Positions 35,187-43,830 of a DNA stretch of 64,000 nt are shown piece after piece; the first letter of the stretch is position 1; every line of letters begins with the position of its first letter. This DNA is from Rossellomorea sp. y25 (GTDB lineage: Bacteria > Bacillota > Bacilli > Bacillales > Bacillaceae_B), in assembly GCF_038049935.1 (NCBI RefSeq), contig NZ_CP145886.1, positions 4,269,501 to 4,333,500 of the forward strand, read 5' to 3'. The notes below the pieces were generated by a model. That model was not told the origin of the DNA. It made no database searches and saw nothing but the letters and a program-made list of their open reading frames with translations. The position numbers and the translations under genes were made by a program.

Positions 35187-36079
35187 TATCCTTTCACCGC
35201 CCCTTTCATGGCGCCTGCGATGAAGTGGCGCTGCAGGATGGAGAAGATGATGATGATCGGAAGAATCGAAATGATCGATCCTGCTGCGATATAACGCCAG
35301 TTCGCCGAGAAGGAACCGGCCAATGTATTCACTCCGAGCGGTAAGGTGTACATGCTTGTGTCATTTAAAATGATCAACGGCCAGAGGAAATCGCCCCATG
35401 CCATCATAAAGGTGAAGATCGCAAGGGTGACGAGGGAAGGTTTCACCAACGGCATCAGGACTCTCCACCAAATTTGGAACGCATTGGCCCCATCCATCCG
35501 TGCCGATTCATCCAGCTCATATGGAATCGTAAGGAATGCCTGACGCATAAGGAAAATCCCAAAGGCCGTTGTGGCATGGGGAAGAATCAAACCTGCATAC
35601 GTGTTTTGAAGACCCAAGTCCAGAGCCAAGAGATAAATCGGGATCATCAGAAGCTGGAACGGCACCATCATCGTACTGAGGATCAGGACGAAGACGATGT
35701 TTTTCCCGCGGAAGTTCATCCGTGCCAACGGATAGGCCGCCAATGAACAGAACACGATATTCAATAGGACAGTGACAACCGACACGATGACACTGTTGAA
35801 TAAGTAACGCCAGAACGGGAAGAATTCCATCACTTCCACATAGTTTCCGAACGTGATTTTTTCAGGTATGAATTGTGGCGGGTACGAGAAGATGTTCTCG
35901 CTGCCTGATTTCAGGGACGTCGCCAGGAGCCATAGGAATGGACCGACCATGATGAGTGTGACGAATAGGAGGGTCGCGTATTGAAGAACGCGTTTCGCCA
36001 CCTTTTTGACATTGATTGGCTTTTTGACAGAAAGTACGGTTGGATTTTCTTTACTGGTTCCAAGAGAAGGAGAACTCAT
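35186..36079 (-). CDS. CUT1 carbohydrate ABC permease (MalG type)
   Basis: This 297-residue membrane permease has a cytoplasmic N-terminal extension, about six helices and an EAA loop (PYELDESARMDGANAFQIWWRVLMPLVKPS). Its C-terminus (RHFIAGAMKGAVKG) is typical of MalG-type subunits. It is the second permease of the importer associated with NanE and GH38 in this operon. The ATG at 36079 has an AGGGGTGA site. The cargo is probably a mannose- or amino-sugar-containing oligosaccharide. Confidence 0.92.
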   Translation of the reverse strand: MSSPSLGTSKENPTVLSVKKPINVKKVAKRVLQYATLLFVTLIMVGPFLWLLATSLKSGSENIFSYPPQFIPEKITFGNYVEVMEFFPFWRYLFNSVIVSVVTVLLNIVFCSLAAYPLARMNFRGKNIVFVLILSTMMVPFQLLMIPIYLLALDLGLQNTYAGLILPHATTAFGIFLMRQAFLTIPYELDESARMDGANAFQIWWRVLMPLVKPSLVTLAIFTFMMAWGDFLWPLIILNDTSMYTLPLGVNTLAGSFSANWRYIAAGSIISILPIIIIFSILQRHFIAGAMKGAVKG

Positions 36080-36085
36080 GGAGAA

Positions 36086-36961
36086 TCACCCCTTTATCGC
36101 AGATTCTTTTTTGCTCATGAATGTAATATTGATCACTGAGAAGATCAGTGTGATGATGAATAGGATCACCCCGGCTGCACTTGCATAGCCCATCTGCAGC
36201 TTATCGAAGGCTTCTTCGTAAATGTAGAATACGAGTGTTTTCGAGCTGTTCAGCGGCCCGCCGCCCGTCATGACGTAAATCTCTTCGAATACCTTCATGG
36301 CGGAGATGGATGACATAATGGTGACAATCATGATGGAAGGCATCAATAGAGGAATCGTAATATGCCAGATTTGTTTCCATTTGCTTGCCCCATCGATTTC
36401 CGCTGCTTCATATAGATCATCAGAGATCGATTGCAGTCCCGCTAAGTAAATGACCATATAATAGCCAAGCCCTTTCCAAATGGTCACAACCATTACGGCG
36501 AAAATGGACGTAGACGTCGACGTCAGCCAATTCACCGGTTCTGATATGAGGCCGACCGATTCCAGTATGTAATTCAGGATCCCTTTATCGGCATACACCC
36601 ATTTCCATGCGATCCCCACCACGACCATCGATGTGACAACCGGTACATAATAAGCGGAACGGAAGAATCCGATTCCTTTTACCTGCTGGTTGACTAAGAT
36701 GGCGAGAAAGATCGGGAGGATAACAAGGGCCGGGACGACAATGAGTAAGTATAATAAGGTCTGGCCGAGCACTTTCCAAAATAGAGCATCGGAAAATAAT
36801 TCTTTATAATTCTCAAGCCCGATGAATTCGGCTTCTGTCACGATATTATAGTTGGTGAAGCTCAACCAGATGGCATTGAGCATGGGATAGAAGATAAACG
36901 CACCCAGGATGATGACGCCGGGTATTAAAAATAGAAATGGTGTTAACGGATGATTTCTCAA
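36086..36961 (-). CDS. CUT1 carbohydrate ABC permease (MalF type)
   Basis: This 291-residue membrane permease has about six helices and an EAA loop (LYEAAEIDGASKWKQIWHITIPLLMPS). The start is a TTG at 36961 preceded by GGGGAG at five bases. The TTGA overlap with the ROK stop indicates translational coupling. It is the MalF-type partner of the following permease. The importer's ATPase is missing from the locus. Confidence 0.92.
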   Translation of the reverse strand: MRNHPLTPFLFLIPGVIILGAFIFYPMLNAIWLSFTNYNIVTEAEFIGLENYKELFSDALFWKVLGQTLLYLLIVVPALVILPIFLAILVNQQVKGIGFFRSAYYVPVVTSMVVVGIAWKWVYADKGILNYILESVGLISEPVNWLTSTSTSIFAVMVVTIWKGLGYYMVIYLAGLQSISDDLYEAAEIDGASKWKQIWHITIPLLMPSIMIVTIMSSISAMKVFEEIYVMTGGGPLNSSKTLVFYIYEEAFDKLQMGYASAAGVILFIITLIFSVINITFMSKKESAIKG

Positions 36962-37866
36962 ACGGACTCCCCTCTTTTCTCCATCACTTGAAATAGTAGC
37001 TTCGCGGCTCCAAGCATTCCAGCTTTGTTACCCAGGACAGCAGGATAAATGCTGGATTTGACAAAATATTCCTTCAATTTATGTTGGAAGCCGGCCCACC
37101 AATGGCTCTTGGAATCGATGACTCCTCCACCAATGAACACGACTTCCGGATCGATGGCCACCGAAATGTTGTATACCGCAATGGCCAGATGATCCAGATA
37201 TCGGTCAACCACCTGTTTGACCTGTTGATTTCCATTTGAATATTCCTCAAATATCTCCGAGCCATGCCGGAAAGAAAGATCCGTTTCGGTGAGAACGGCC
37301 TGAACCAGTGCTGTACCCGACAGGTATTGCTCCAGACATCCCCTCTTCCCGCAATTGCATGGCTTTCCATTGGGAACGAGCACAACATGTCCCCATTCCC
37401 CACTCTGATGATGATGGCCATTTAGGATCTGACCGTTTATGGCATTCGCTCCCCCGACTCCAGTACCGAGTGTCAGCATGACCGCCGTTTCGGGATTTCC
37501 TTCCCGTTTCCAAAGCTCTCCTATAAGAGCCGCGTTGGCATCATTCTCCACGACGCAGGGCAGCCCATATCTTGTTTCGATCTCCACTTTCACATTGGTC
37601 CCTTGCCAGGAAGGGAGATTGGCCGTCGCAAAGACGATTTCCCCCTTCTCCCGATCGACACGCCCTGCGGTGCCGATTCCAATTCCAATGACTGTTTGAT
37701 CTTTGTGCAGTAGTAAGTCAATCACCTTATAGATTGATTGGAGGATTCCTTCTCTACCTTGTGAAATATCGGTGGGGACCATTTCATGATAGAGGATCGT
37801 CCCATCTTCACGGATAATCGATCCTTTGACTCCAGTACCCCCTACATCGATTCCGATGGCATTCAT
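36958..37866 (-). CDS. ROK-family amino-sugar kinase (Zn type)
   Basis: This ROK protein of about 302 residues has DVGGTGVKGSII, the catalytic ENDANAA, GTGVGGA, an intact EWGH and the zinc cluster CNCGKRGC. The zinc motif is shared by NanK, NagK and glucokinases of this family. Beside nanE, a ManNAc or GlcNAc kinase role is likely, feeding ManNAc-6-phosphate to the epimerase. I place the start at the ATG at 37866; a GTG at 37878 is also possible. It lies between the RpiR regulator and the permeases. Confidence 0.88.
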   Translation of the reverse strand: MNAIGIDVGGTGVKGSIIREDGTILYHEMVPTDISQGREGILQSIYKVIDLLLHKDQTVIGIGIGTAGRVDREKGEIVFATANLPSWQGTNVKVEIETRYGLPCVVENDANAALIGELWKREGNPETAVMLTLGTGVGGANAINGQILNGHHHQSGEWGHVVLVPNGKPCNCGKRGCLEQYLSGTALVQAVLTETDLSFRHGSEIFEEYSNGNQQVKQVVDRYLDHLAIAVYNISVAIDPEVVFIGGGVIDSKSHWWAGFQHKLKEYFVKSSIYPAVLGNKAGMLGAAKLLFQVMEKRGESV

Positions 37867-37893
37867 TATGTCACCCACTTTTCCCCTGGCTAC

Positions 37894-38748
37894 TTAATAG
37901 ATTTTGTCCACGACAGCTCTTGCGGTTTTTTCCTTCATCCCGAGGGAGAACTCTTTATTGTTGAGGGCAAGGCCCGTACATAATAGATCAATGACAAACA
38001 GCTGTGAAATCTTCGCAATCATCGACCCGCCTTCAAGGGGGGATTCTTTCCCTCCGCTTAATAGAACCGCGTCGGCAAGCTTCGTAATCGGTGAACGGGC
38101 ATAGTAGGTGATGGCGATCACACTCGCCCCATTTTCCTTCGCCAGTGACAGGGAATCAATGGTATCCTTCGTACTCCCTGAAATACTTAACCCGACCACC
38201 ACATCCCCTTCCTTCACGGTTGCAGCCGTCATCGATTGAATATGGGGGTCAATGACGGCGTCGGAACGGTATCCGATTCTCAAGAAGCGATTTTTCGCAT
38301 CCAGAGCCGTCAGACCTGATGTTCCGACTCCGAAGAAGTGGATGGACCCTGCTCCGGCCAGTAGTTGTATCGCCTTCTCCAAAGAAGGATCATCCAATTT
38401 ATTGACGGTTTCATCAATGGCATTCTTCGTATAGGAAGCAATCGAATGAATGAACCCCGTCGGTTTACTTGGGTCTGATTCTTCTTCTTGGGAAAGGGAG
38501 GATAAATCCTTGGCGATCGCCAACTTGAATTCCTGATAGCCCTTCATGCCGATCTTCCGGCAGAACCGTAACACCGTCGTTTCCCCCACTTCTGCCACAT
38601 CTGCAAGGTCGGTGACGGAATAGTAAAGGGCCTTTTCCATCTGGTCCAGCACGACTGCCGCTACTTTCTGTTCCGATTTCGTCAAGGAAGGAAAGTAACT
38701 ATTAATCAATCCGCCTAATTTGCTCTTTGACGCCGTTTGTGCGTGCAT
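37894..38748 (-). CDS. MurR/RpiR-family transcriptional regulator
   Basis: This 284-residue regulator has an N-terminal HTH_6 domain (about 12-85; SVTDLADVAEVGETTVLRFCRKIGMKGYQEFK) and a C-terminal SIS domain (about 125-260; HFFGVGTSGLTALDAKNRFLRIG and GLSISGSTKDTIDSL) that binds sugar phosphates. Relatives beside NanE respond to ManNAc-6-phosphate or GlcNAc-6-phosphate. It is embedded inside the operon and overlaps nanE by 47 bases, so it is probably autoregulated. The ATG at 38748 has a GAGGAGGGA site. Confidence 0.92.
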   Translation of the reverse strand: MHAQTASKSKLGGLINSYFPSLTKSEQKVAAVVLDQMEKALYYSVTDLADVAEVGETTVLRFCRKIGMKGYQEFKLAIAKDLSSLSQEEESDPSKPTGFIHSIASYTKNAIDETVNKLDDPSLEKAIQLLAGAGSIHFFGVGTSGLTALDAKNRFLRIGYRSDAVIDPHIQSMTAATVKEGDVVVGLSISGSTKDTIDSLSLAKENGASVIAITYYARSPITKLADAVLLSGGKESPLEGGSMIAKISQLFVIDLLCTGLALNNKEFSLGMKEKTARAVVDKIY

Positions 38749-39448
38749 CTTGTGTCCCTCCTCTATTCTGTATGGATTCCACGAACTTTTTCGTAATCTC
38801 CTGTGGCCTCGTAATCGCAGATCCTACCACAACCGTATGAGCACCTAAATCAAGTGCACGATTGACATCTTCCGGAGTCGAAATCCGGCCTTCAGCAAAC
38901 ACCGGTACGTGGAGTGTTTCAACCAATCTTTTCAATAGAATGAAATCGGGTCCGCATTGCTGGGGTGAATAGGGTGTGTACCCTGACATGGTGGTGCTGA
39001 CACAATCTGCCCCAAGTCTTGCCGCATTCACAGCCTCGTCATATGTAGAAACGTCTGCCATGATGGTTTGACCTTTCGCCTTCAGATACGTCATCAGACT
39101 TTCCAAGGATTCACCGTTCGCCCTCGGTCTGGTTGTCGCATCCATCGCGATCATGTCCACCCCTGCCTGGATGAGTTCATCCGCTTCCTTTCGGGTAGCT
39201 GTTATGTAGACCTCGCTTCCCGGATAGTCCCGTTTCACCAAACCGATGATCGGTAAGTCCACATATTGCTTGATCGCTTGAATGTCAGCTGCACTGTTCG
39301 CCCGGATCCCCGATGCCCCACCGACGTACGCTGCCTTTGCCATCTTCCCCATGACATCCGCTCCGTGCAGCGGTTCATTCTCCAGAGCCTGACAGGAAAC
39401 CACCAGCTTTCCTTTCAGTTGTTCAAAAACGATTTCCTTGCTGATCAT
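38702..39448 (-). CDS. nanE: N-acetylmannosamine-6-phosphate 2-epimerase
   Basis: This 248-residue TIM-barrel enzyme converts ManNAc-6-phosphate to GlcNAc-6-phosphate. Motifs are LVVSCQALENEPLHG at the start, IGLVKRDYPGSEVYITAT (with the catalytic lysine region), MDATTRPRA, DCVSTTMSGYTPYS, VFAEGRISTPEDV and VVGSAITRP. The C-terminus extends into the overlap with the RpiR gene. No sialic acid lyase, sialidase or sialate transporter is present, so ManNAc must come from another source. The downstream step, GlcNAc-6-phosphate deacetylation, could be done by the deacetylase at 6714 or a housekeeping NagA. Confidence 0.94.
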   Translation of the reverse strand: MISKEIVFEQLKGKLVVSCQALENEPLHGADVMGKMAKAAYVGGASGIRANSAADIQAIKQYVDLPIIGLVKRDYPGSEVYITATRKEADELIQAGVDMIAMDATTRPRANGESLESLMTYLKAKGQTIMADVSTYDEAVNAARLGADCVSTTMSGYTPYSPQQCGPDFILLKRLVETLHVPVFAEGRISTPEDVNRALDLGAHTVVVGSAITRPQEITKKFVESIQNRGGTQDARTNGVKEQIRRID

Positions 39449-39480
39449 CTTGTCATCACCGTGCTTTCATTGAAATGCAG

Positions 39481-39501
39481 AAAGGGAGATAGACTCCCTT
39501 T
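39481..39501 (-). other. Intercistronic hairpin between binding-protein gene and nanE
   Basis: AAAGGGAG and CTCCCTTT form a perfect eight-base stem with a five-base loop, 12 bases after the stop of the solute-binding protein gene. No strong T run follows. Such hairpins protect the upstream mRNA and raise binding-protein levels over the downstream genes. Confidence 0.55.
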
Positions 39502-39512
39502 CCGTCATTCCC

Positions 39513-40829
39513 TTATTTAGATAGTGTTTCGTTCCATTTCATTTCGGCTTGTTCCAATGCTTCATCCACTGTCATATCCCCAAGCATCGCAGCATGAAGG
39601 GCTTCGTTCATGGCTGTGCGCAGCTCTTCGAAATTACTCATCGGCGGGATCAGCACTTCACTGTCCTTCAATTGACCGGCTGACACGATACGCGCCTTAT
39701 CAATCGGAGTCGCATCTGCAGGCTCTTCACTGAAGTATGGATCGTCTAACGCTGTTTCGATGGATGGAAGGATTGCCGTCTGTTTATCAAATTCCACCTG
39801 GTTTTCAGCATTTGTCAGGAAGATCGAGAAGTCCACTGCTGCTTGCTGATGCTCGGATTGCTTCGGTACAACGACGTTCATCGCCGCTACGTTCTTCTTA
39901 TTTGTTTCACCCGTGATGATCGGAGCCGTTTTCGTTGCTTTTAAAATATCAGGAGCATTTTCTTCTACAATCGTCAGGAATTGTGGACCTGATGCCAAAA
40001 TCGCAATTTCACCCGCTTGATATAAATCAACCGCTTTTGAATGGCCTTCCGTCAACACTTCACGAGGGATCAGATCATTCTTGTAAAGGTCCACGAAGAA
40101 GTTGAACGCTTCTTTCCCTTCAGCCGTGTTAAACGTCGCTTTCGTCATATCTTCATTGGTTAAGTCCACGCCCATCATCACCATTGTCTCTAGAAGGTGA
40201 CTTCCATCAAGGGCCGGGAAGAATGCGTATTTACCCGTTTTATCTTTGATCGTTTTAGACACTTCTTTCAGCTCATCGAACGTTGCCGGCGCTTTCTCAG
40301 GATCCAATCCTGCTTCCTTGAAGATCTCTGAGTTGTACATCGTCACTTGAGAAGAAAGATACCAAGGAATACCGAACGTCTTCCCATCAAACGTGTTGGA
40401 AGTCCAGATGTTCTCGAAGTATTCACTCTTTACATCTTCCGGTACCATTTCATCCATATTCACCAGTGCATCAAGTTCTGCTAATTTAGCCGCGAATTGA
40501 GGATTCAAGTTCGCTACATCAGGAGCCGTCTTTGAAGCGACCGCTGAAAGAATCTTCGTTTCCATATCGCCCCAAGGAATGTCGACCCATTTCACTTTCA
40601 CATTCGGGTTTTCCTTTTCAAAATCGGCGATGACACCGTTTAAATAATCATCGAATGTCGGAGATAACTGCATGGTCCAGAATTCGATTTCCACCGGATC
40701 ATCTTTCGATCCCTCTTTTTGTCCTTCAGAAGAGCTTGAACTGCTGCTGTTGCAGGCAGCTGTAAATAGCATAGCAAACATCAACATGAGCGTTAATAGA
40801 AACTTTCCATTTTTAAACATATTGTTCAT
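39513..40829 (-). CDS. Extracellular sugar-binding lipoprotein (CUT1 importer)
   Basis: This 438-residue lipoprotein has a signal peptide ending FTAAC (C26). The mature protein is a family 1 solute-binding protein (VEIEFWTMQLSPTFDDYLNGVIADFEKENPNVKVKWVDIP; AGEIAILASGPQF). It supplies the permeases encoded four genes downstream. It is the second gene of the operon, after the esterase, and is followed by a hairpin. Both the ATG at 40829 and an ATG three codons later are compatible with the GGGGAAAGGG region. The cargo is unknown; neighbours suggest a ManNAc- or mannose-containing glycan. Confidence 0.92.
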   Translation of the reverse strand: MNNMFKNGKFLLTLMLMFAMLFTAACNSSSSSSSEGQKEGSKDDPVEIEFWTMQLSPTFDDYLNGVIADFEKENPNVKVKWVDIPWGDMETKILSAVASKTAPDVANLNPQFAAKLAELDALVNMDEMVPEDVKSEYFENIWTSNTFDGKTFGIPWYLSSQVTMYNSEIFKEAGLDPEKAPATFDELKEVSKTIKDKTGKYAFFPALDGSHLLETMVMMGVDLTNEDMTKATFNTAEGKEAFNFFVDLYKNDLIPREVLTEGHSKAVDLYQAGEIAILASGPQFLTIVEENAPDILKATKTAPIITGETNKKNVAAMNVVVPKQSEHQQAAVDFSIFLTNAENQVEFDKQTAILPSIETALDDPYFSEEPADATPIDKARIVSAGQLKDSEVLIPPMSNFEELRTAMNEALHAAMLGDMTVDEALEQAEMKWNETLSK

Positions 40830-40854
40830 CCCTTTCCCCTTTTAGTTGCTGTTG

Positions 40855-41595
40855 TTACCCCTTTGTTAAAAATGAGTGCAGTGCCCTTGGAAGGTCCCTT
40901 CTCCAGAAATCCCATAAATGGTCTTCATCTTCTTCGACATATGTATGGTTTTCTGTGATGAGTTGAAGCCTTTCATGAAGAGCGCGATTGGCCGAGAGGA
41001 TGGAGAAGGCTTCGCCTGTGATCGGATAGATGACGGATATTTCCTGGATTCCGACGGTCTGATACACATGCCAAGGTGCTTTTGTTTCAATATTCCGAAT
41101 TTTACAAGCGTGAAAATCTGTGTACGCTCCGGATTGAAGGAGCAAATGGGTCCATTTCTGTGGTTGATCACATGCGATCGTGAGACAGATCGCAGCCCCG
41201 AGGGAATCTCCCAGCAGTCCTGTCTTCCGGCTTTCTTTTCCTGTAGATTCAACCCGTTTTTCAATGTGCGGCACAAGCTCTTGGTTGAAGAATTGAATAT
41301 ACTGATCATGGTGTTTGCCTGATGGATGATAATAATGATAGCGTTCTTCTGAGGTGGATGGAGGAACGAGTACGAGAAGGAGATGAAGACCCCTGCCGGT
41401 TTCCCCCTGTAAGACTTGATGCAGTGCCTGATGAAGTTGACCCAGTTCGATGTAATCCCTACCATCCTGGACAAACAAGATATCCACCGCAGCACTGTGT
41501 CCCTGCTTAACTTCCAGGGTATAGTAGAGTAGTTTTTTGCCTAAGGTATGACTCATCATCTGGTGTTCTCTTAAACTTGAAATCAACGAAACCAT
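40855..41595 (-). CDS. Cytoplasmic alpha/beta-hydrolase esterase (enterochelin-esterase-like)
   Basis: This 246-residue protein has the nucleophile elbow GLLGDSLGAAI (G-x-S-x-G, Ser near 151) in an alpha/beta-hydrolase fold like the putative esterase family PF00756 (VDILFVQDGRDYIELGQLHQAL; HLLLVLVPPS; HYYHPSGKHHDQYIQFFNQELVPHIEK). A C-terminal histidine (EDEDHLWDFWRRDLPRAL) fits the catalytic His. It lacks a signal peptide. As first gene of the operon, it may remove acyl groups from imported glycan. The ATG at 41595 follows GGGGGAAA. The promoter with a cre site is 40-70 bases upstream. Confidence 0.82.
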   Translation of the reverse strand: MVSLISSLREHQMMSHTLGKKLLYYTLEVKQGHSAAVDILFVQDGRDYIELGQLHQALHQVLQGETGRGLHLLLVLVPPSTSEERYHYYHPSGKHHDQYIQFFNQELVPHIEKRVESTGKESRKTGLLGDSLGAAICLTIACDQPQKWTHLLLQSGAYTDFHACKIRNIETKAPWHVYQTVGIQEISVIYPITGEAFSILSANRALHERLQLITENHTYVEEDEDHLWDFWRRDLPRALHSFLTKG

Positions 41596-41634
41596 TTTCC
41601 CCCTTCCATGGTTGAGATTTCCTAGCTTGTTTCT

Positions 41635-41663
41635 ATCCTAGCATATGAAAGCGCTTTTGTGAA
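41635..41663 (-). promoter_or_regulatory. Promoter of the esterase-nanE-GH38 operon with cre site in the spacer
   Basis: The minus strand reads TTCACA (41658-41663), a 17-base spacer and TAGGAT (41635-41640). The plus strand at 41646-41659 is TGAAAGCGCTTTTG, a near-perfect catabolite-responsive element lying between -35 and -10. CcpA binding here would block RNA polymerase, so the operon is predicted to be glucose-repressed. Confidence 0.75.
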
Positions 41664-41759
41664 TATGTTCTCCATTTTTTATTTTTTTGGTGGAATAATG
41701 CTCCACAAAAATCCATAGTGGTGCCTCGAACACTCATAAATGAGGGCCCTGTTCACTTT

Positions 41760-42707
41760 TTATACGTGGGATACAATGATCTCCATGTCGCCTTCAAGCT
41801 CAAAATGATCCATTCCAGAAGGTAAAATAAAATGATCGCCTTTGTTCAACGAGAGCTTTTCTCCACTTACATGGAGCATTCCCCCGCCTTCTATCACACT
41901 GGCAAGCTGAAAGGGTTGATCCTGTTGAAAAGAGGCCCGGCCATTGATGCGCCATTTATAAACGGTGAAATAATCCGCCTCCACATAAGTGGTCACCTCG
42001 GCCCCATCACGCTTTTCCACCTTGTGCTTCACTTCGGGCGTCTGATGAGGGACCGCCGTGACATCAATGGATTGACGGACATGCAGCTCACGGGTCTTCC
42101 CGTCCTGATCCCGCCGGTCATAATCATAGACGCGATATGTCGTATCCGAGTTCTGCTGGGTCTCAAGGACCAACGTGCCTTTACAAAGAGCATGGATGGT
42201 TCCACTCGGGACAAAGAAGAAATCCCCTGGCTTGATCGGTACCCTCCGTAGAAGATCGTCCCACTTTCCGTCTTCGATCATCCTCACAAACTCTTCCTTC
42301 GTCCTTGCCTTATGCCCGAAGATCAGCTCCGCCCCTTCATCGCAATCGATGATATACCAGCACTCCGTCTTCCCGAGCTCTCCCTCTTCATACTCTCTGG
42401 CATACTCGTCATCCGGATGAACTTGAACAGAAAGATCGTCATTGGCATCCAGGATCTTGGTGAGTAACGGAAAGACCGGCGAAGGATGATCACCGAACCA
42501 TTCCCTCTTCTCCTCCCAAAGCTCCCCGACCGTCTTTCCCGCATGCGTACCATTTTTCACGGTACTCTGGCCGTTCGGATGTCCCGATATCGCCCAGCAC
42601 TCTCCCGTCAGCTCCGAGGAAATTTCATAATCGAACTTCGACTTCAATGACGTTCCGCCCCATATCCTCTCGTGAAATACAGGTTTAAGAAATAATGGTT
42701 GTTTCAT
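41760..42707 (-). CDS. manA: Class I mannose-6-phosphate isomerase (copy 1)
   Basis: This zinc-dependent cupin enzyme of 315 residues interconverts mannose-6-phosphate and fructose-6-phosphate. Motifs are HERIWGGTSLK, SVQVHPDDEYA (zinc histidine), GKTECWYII (zinc glutamate) and PSGTIHALCKG. The ATG at 42707 has GAGGAGG six bases upstream, and the longer reading is not needed. It is the last gene of the Lpl-type importer and ROK group. The protein is close to the second copy at 61314 (roughly 70 percent identical by eye), so the locus has duplicated the entry step for mannose. Confidence 0.94.
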   Translation of the reverse strand: MKQPLFLKPVFHERIWGGTSLKSKFDYEISSELTGECWAISGHPNGQSTVKNGTHAGKTVGELWEEKREWFGDHPSPVFPLLTKILDANDDLSVQVHPDDEYAREYEEGELGKTECWYIIDCDEGAELIFGHKARTKEEFVRMIEDGKWDDLLRRVPIKPGDFFFVPSGTIHALCKGTLVLETQQNSDTTYRVYDYDRRDQDGKTRELHVRQSIDVTAVPHQTPEVKHKVEKRDGAEVTTYVEADYFTVYKWRINGRASFQQDQPFQLASVIEGGGMLHVSGEKLSLNKGDHFILPSGMDHFELEGDMEIIVSHV

Positions 42708-42828
42708 AGCAGCCTCCTCATGATAGATTCGCCCCTCCATTCCAGGTGAAAAGAAGGGACACTTTGGTTACTATGATTCATGTTCCCGATGTATGAATGA
42801 AAACCCTTTAATTATTTTTATTTTTTTG

Positions 42829-42964
42829 GGGGACGGGGTTGTGGCCCTTTGTCCCAGGGTGGTGGGACGGGGGGGACAGGTCCCTTGTCCCAGAACCTTA
42901 ATAAAGACGAGGGAATCCCCTCGTCTCTTTCATTTTTGGGACAGGGTGCCTGTCCCCATGTCCC
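42829..42964. repeat. Complete GGGAC..GTCCC element (copy 8) with an extra partial end
   Basis: A full copy (42864-42964, 101 bases) has the left end GGGACGGGGGGGACAGGTCC, the internal stem AGACGAGGG/CCCTCGTCT and the right end GGGACAGGGTGCCTGTCCCC then ATGTCCC. Just before it, GGGACGGGGTTGTGGCCC followed by TTTGTCCC (from 42829) is a diverged extra end. The element overlaps the last 35 bases of the ROK gene at 42930 and gives it a terminator. Confidence 0.8.
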
Positions 42965-43811
42965 TTTTAGCCAACAACAGCGAGCCGATCACTCCCTGAT
43001 TGTCATTCAATTGGGGAGGCACAATATACTGTTCGAAGTCGTCTATTTGGACATAGTGGTTAAGAAGTTTTGCTGCTTTTTCTCGAATGAGTGTGTAAAG
43101 GATGGTTTGCTTCATGACCCCCCCGCCCAATATGATTTTTTCTGGGGCGAGGATCAAGCTGTAGTTTACGATGGCTTGGGCCAGGTAGTAGGCCTCAAGC
43201 TCCCAAACTGCCTTCACCTCTTCCAACTCGTATCCTTTCTTTCCATATCGGGTAAGGATAGCCGAACCAGAAGCCATGCCTTCTAAGCAATTTCCATGAT
43301 ACTGACAACCGCCTTCAAAAGGATCTTCCGGATGCACAGGTACATAAATATGGCCCATTTCGGTATTGAAGAGTCCCTTAGACACTTTTCCATTTTGGAC
43401 AAATCCCGCTCCGATACCCGTTCCGACGGTTATATATAAACAACTGTCAGAATCCTGTGCAGCTCCTGTATGAAATTCTCCCAATGCAGCTGCATTCACA
43501 TCTGTATCCACAAAAACAGGGACAGAAAAGTGACAGGAGAGGGCTTGATAGATATTGAAATTCTTCCACAAAAGTTTAGGAGTATTTAAAATCTGCCCAA
43601 AATTTGCCTTGTTTTTATTTAATTCGATTGGACCAAAGCAGCCCACTCCAATCGAAGTTAACGTGTAGTCTGAAAAATATGAGTAGACGTTCCCTAATGT
43701 TGTTTCAGGATCTTGAGTCGGAAAGACCGTCCTGCTGATGATTTCCCCCTTCTCATTCCCGACGGCACAAACGAATTTCGTTCCACCGGCTTCTATTGCA
43801 CCATATAACAT
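42930..43811 (-). CDS. ROK-family fructokinase/mannokinase-like kinase
   Basis: This ROK protein of 293 residues is of the GmuE/YdhR fructokinase type. It has AIEAGGTKFVCAVG, CFGPIELN, the catalytic DTDVNAAALGE, TVGTGIGAGF, EMGHI and a zinc site EGGCQYHGNCLEGMAS. These enzymes phosphorylate fructose and often mannose. Beside ManA, mannose to mannose-6-phosphate is a sensible role. The ATG at 43811 has a GGAGGGA site. The C-terminal DMGTGTLSQK is encoded by the repeat element, just as in nagA, so the native tail has been replaced. Confidence 0.9.
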   Translation of the reverse strand: MLYGAIEAGGTKFVCAVGNEKGEIISRTVFPTQDPETTLGNVYSYFSDYTLTSIGVGCFGPIELNKNKANFGQILNTPKLLWKNFNIYQALSCHFSVPVFVDTDVNAAALGEFHTGAAQDSDSCLYITVGTGIGAGFVQNGKVSKGLFNTEMGHIYVPVHPEDPFEGGCQYHGNCLEGMASGSAILTRYGKKGYELEEVKAVWELEAYYLAQAIVNYSLILAPEKIILGGGVMKQTILYTLIREKAAKLLNHYVQIDDFEQYIVPPQLNDNQGVIGSLLLAKRDMGTGTLSQK

Positions 43812-43830
43812 GGCTCTCCCTCCAACTGAA

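Noticed and set aside
38702..39448. Sialic acid catabolism locus based on nanE alone
   Set aside because: No N-acetylneuraminate lyase, sialidase or sialate transporter is visible, so the sialic acid reading is not supported.
40866..41495. 209-residue minus-strand ORF inside the esterase gene
   Set aside because: It is a shifted-frame shadow of the esterase, with biased composition and no family motif. The esterase frame has the G-x-S-x-G motif and the ribosome site.
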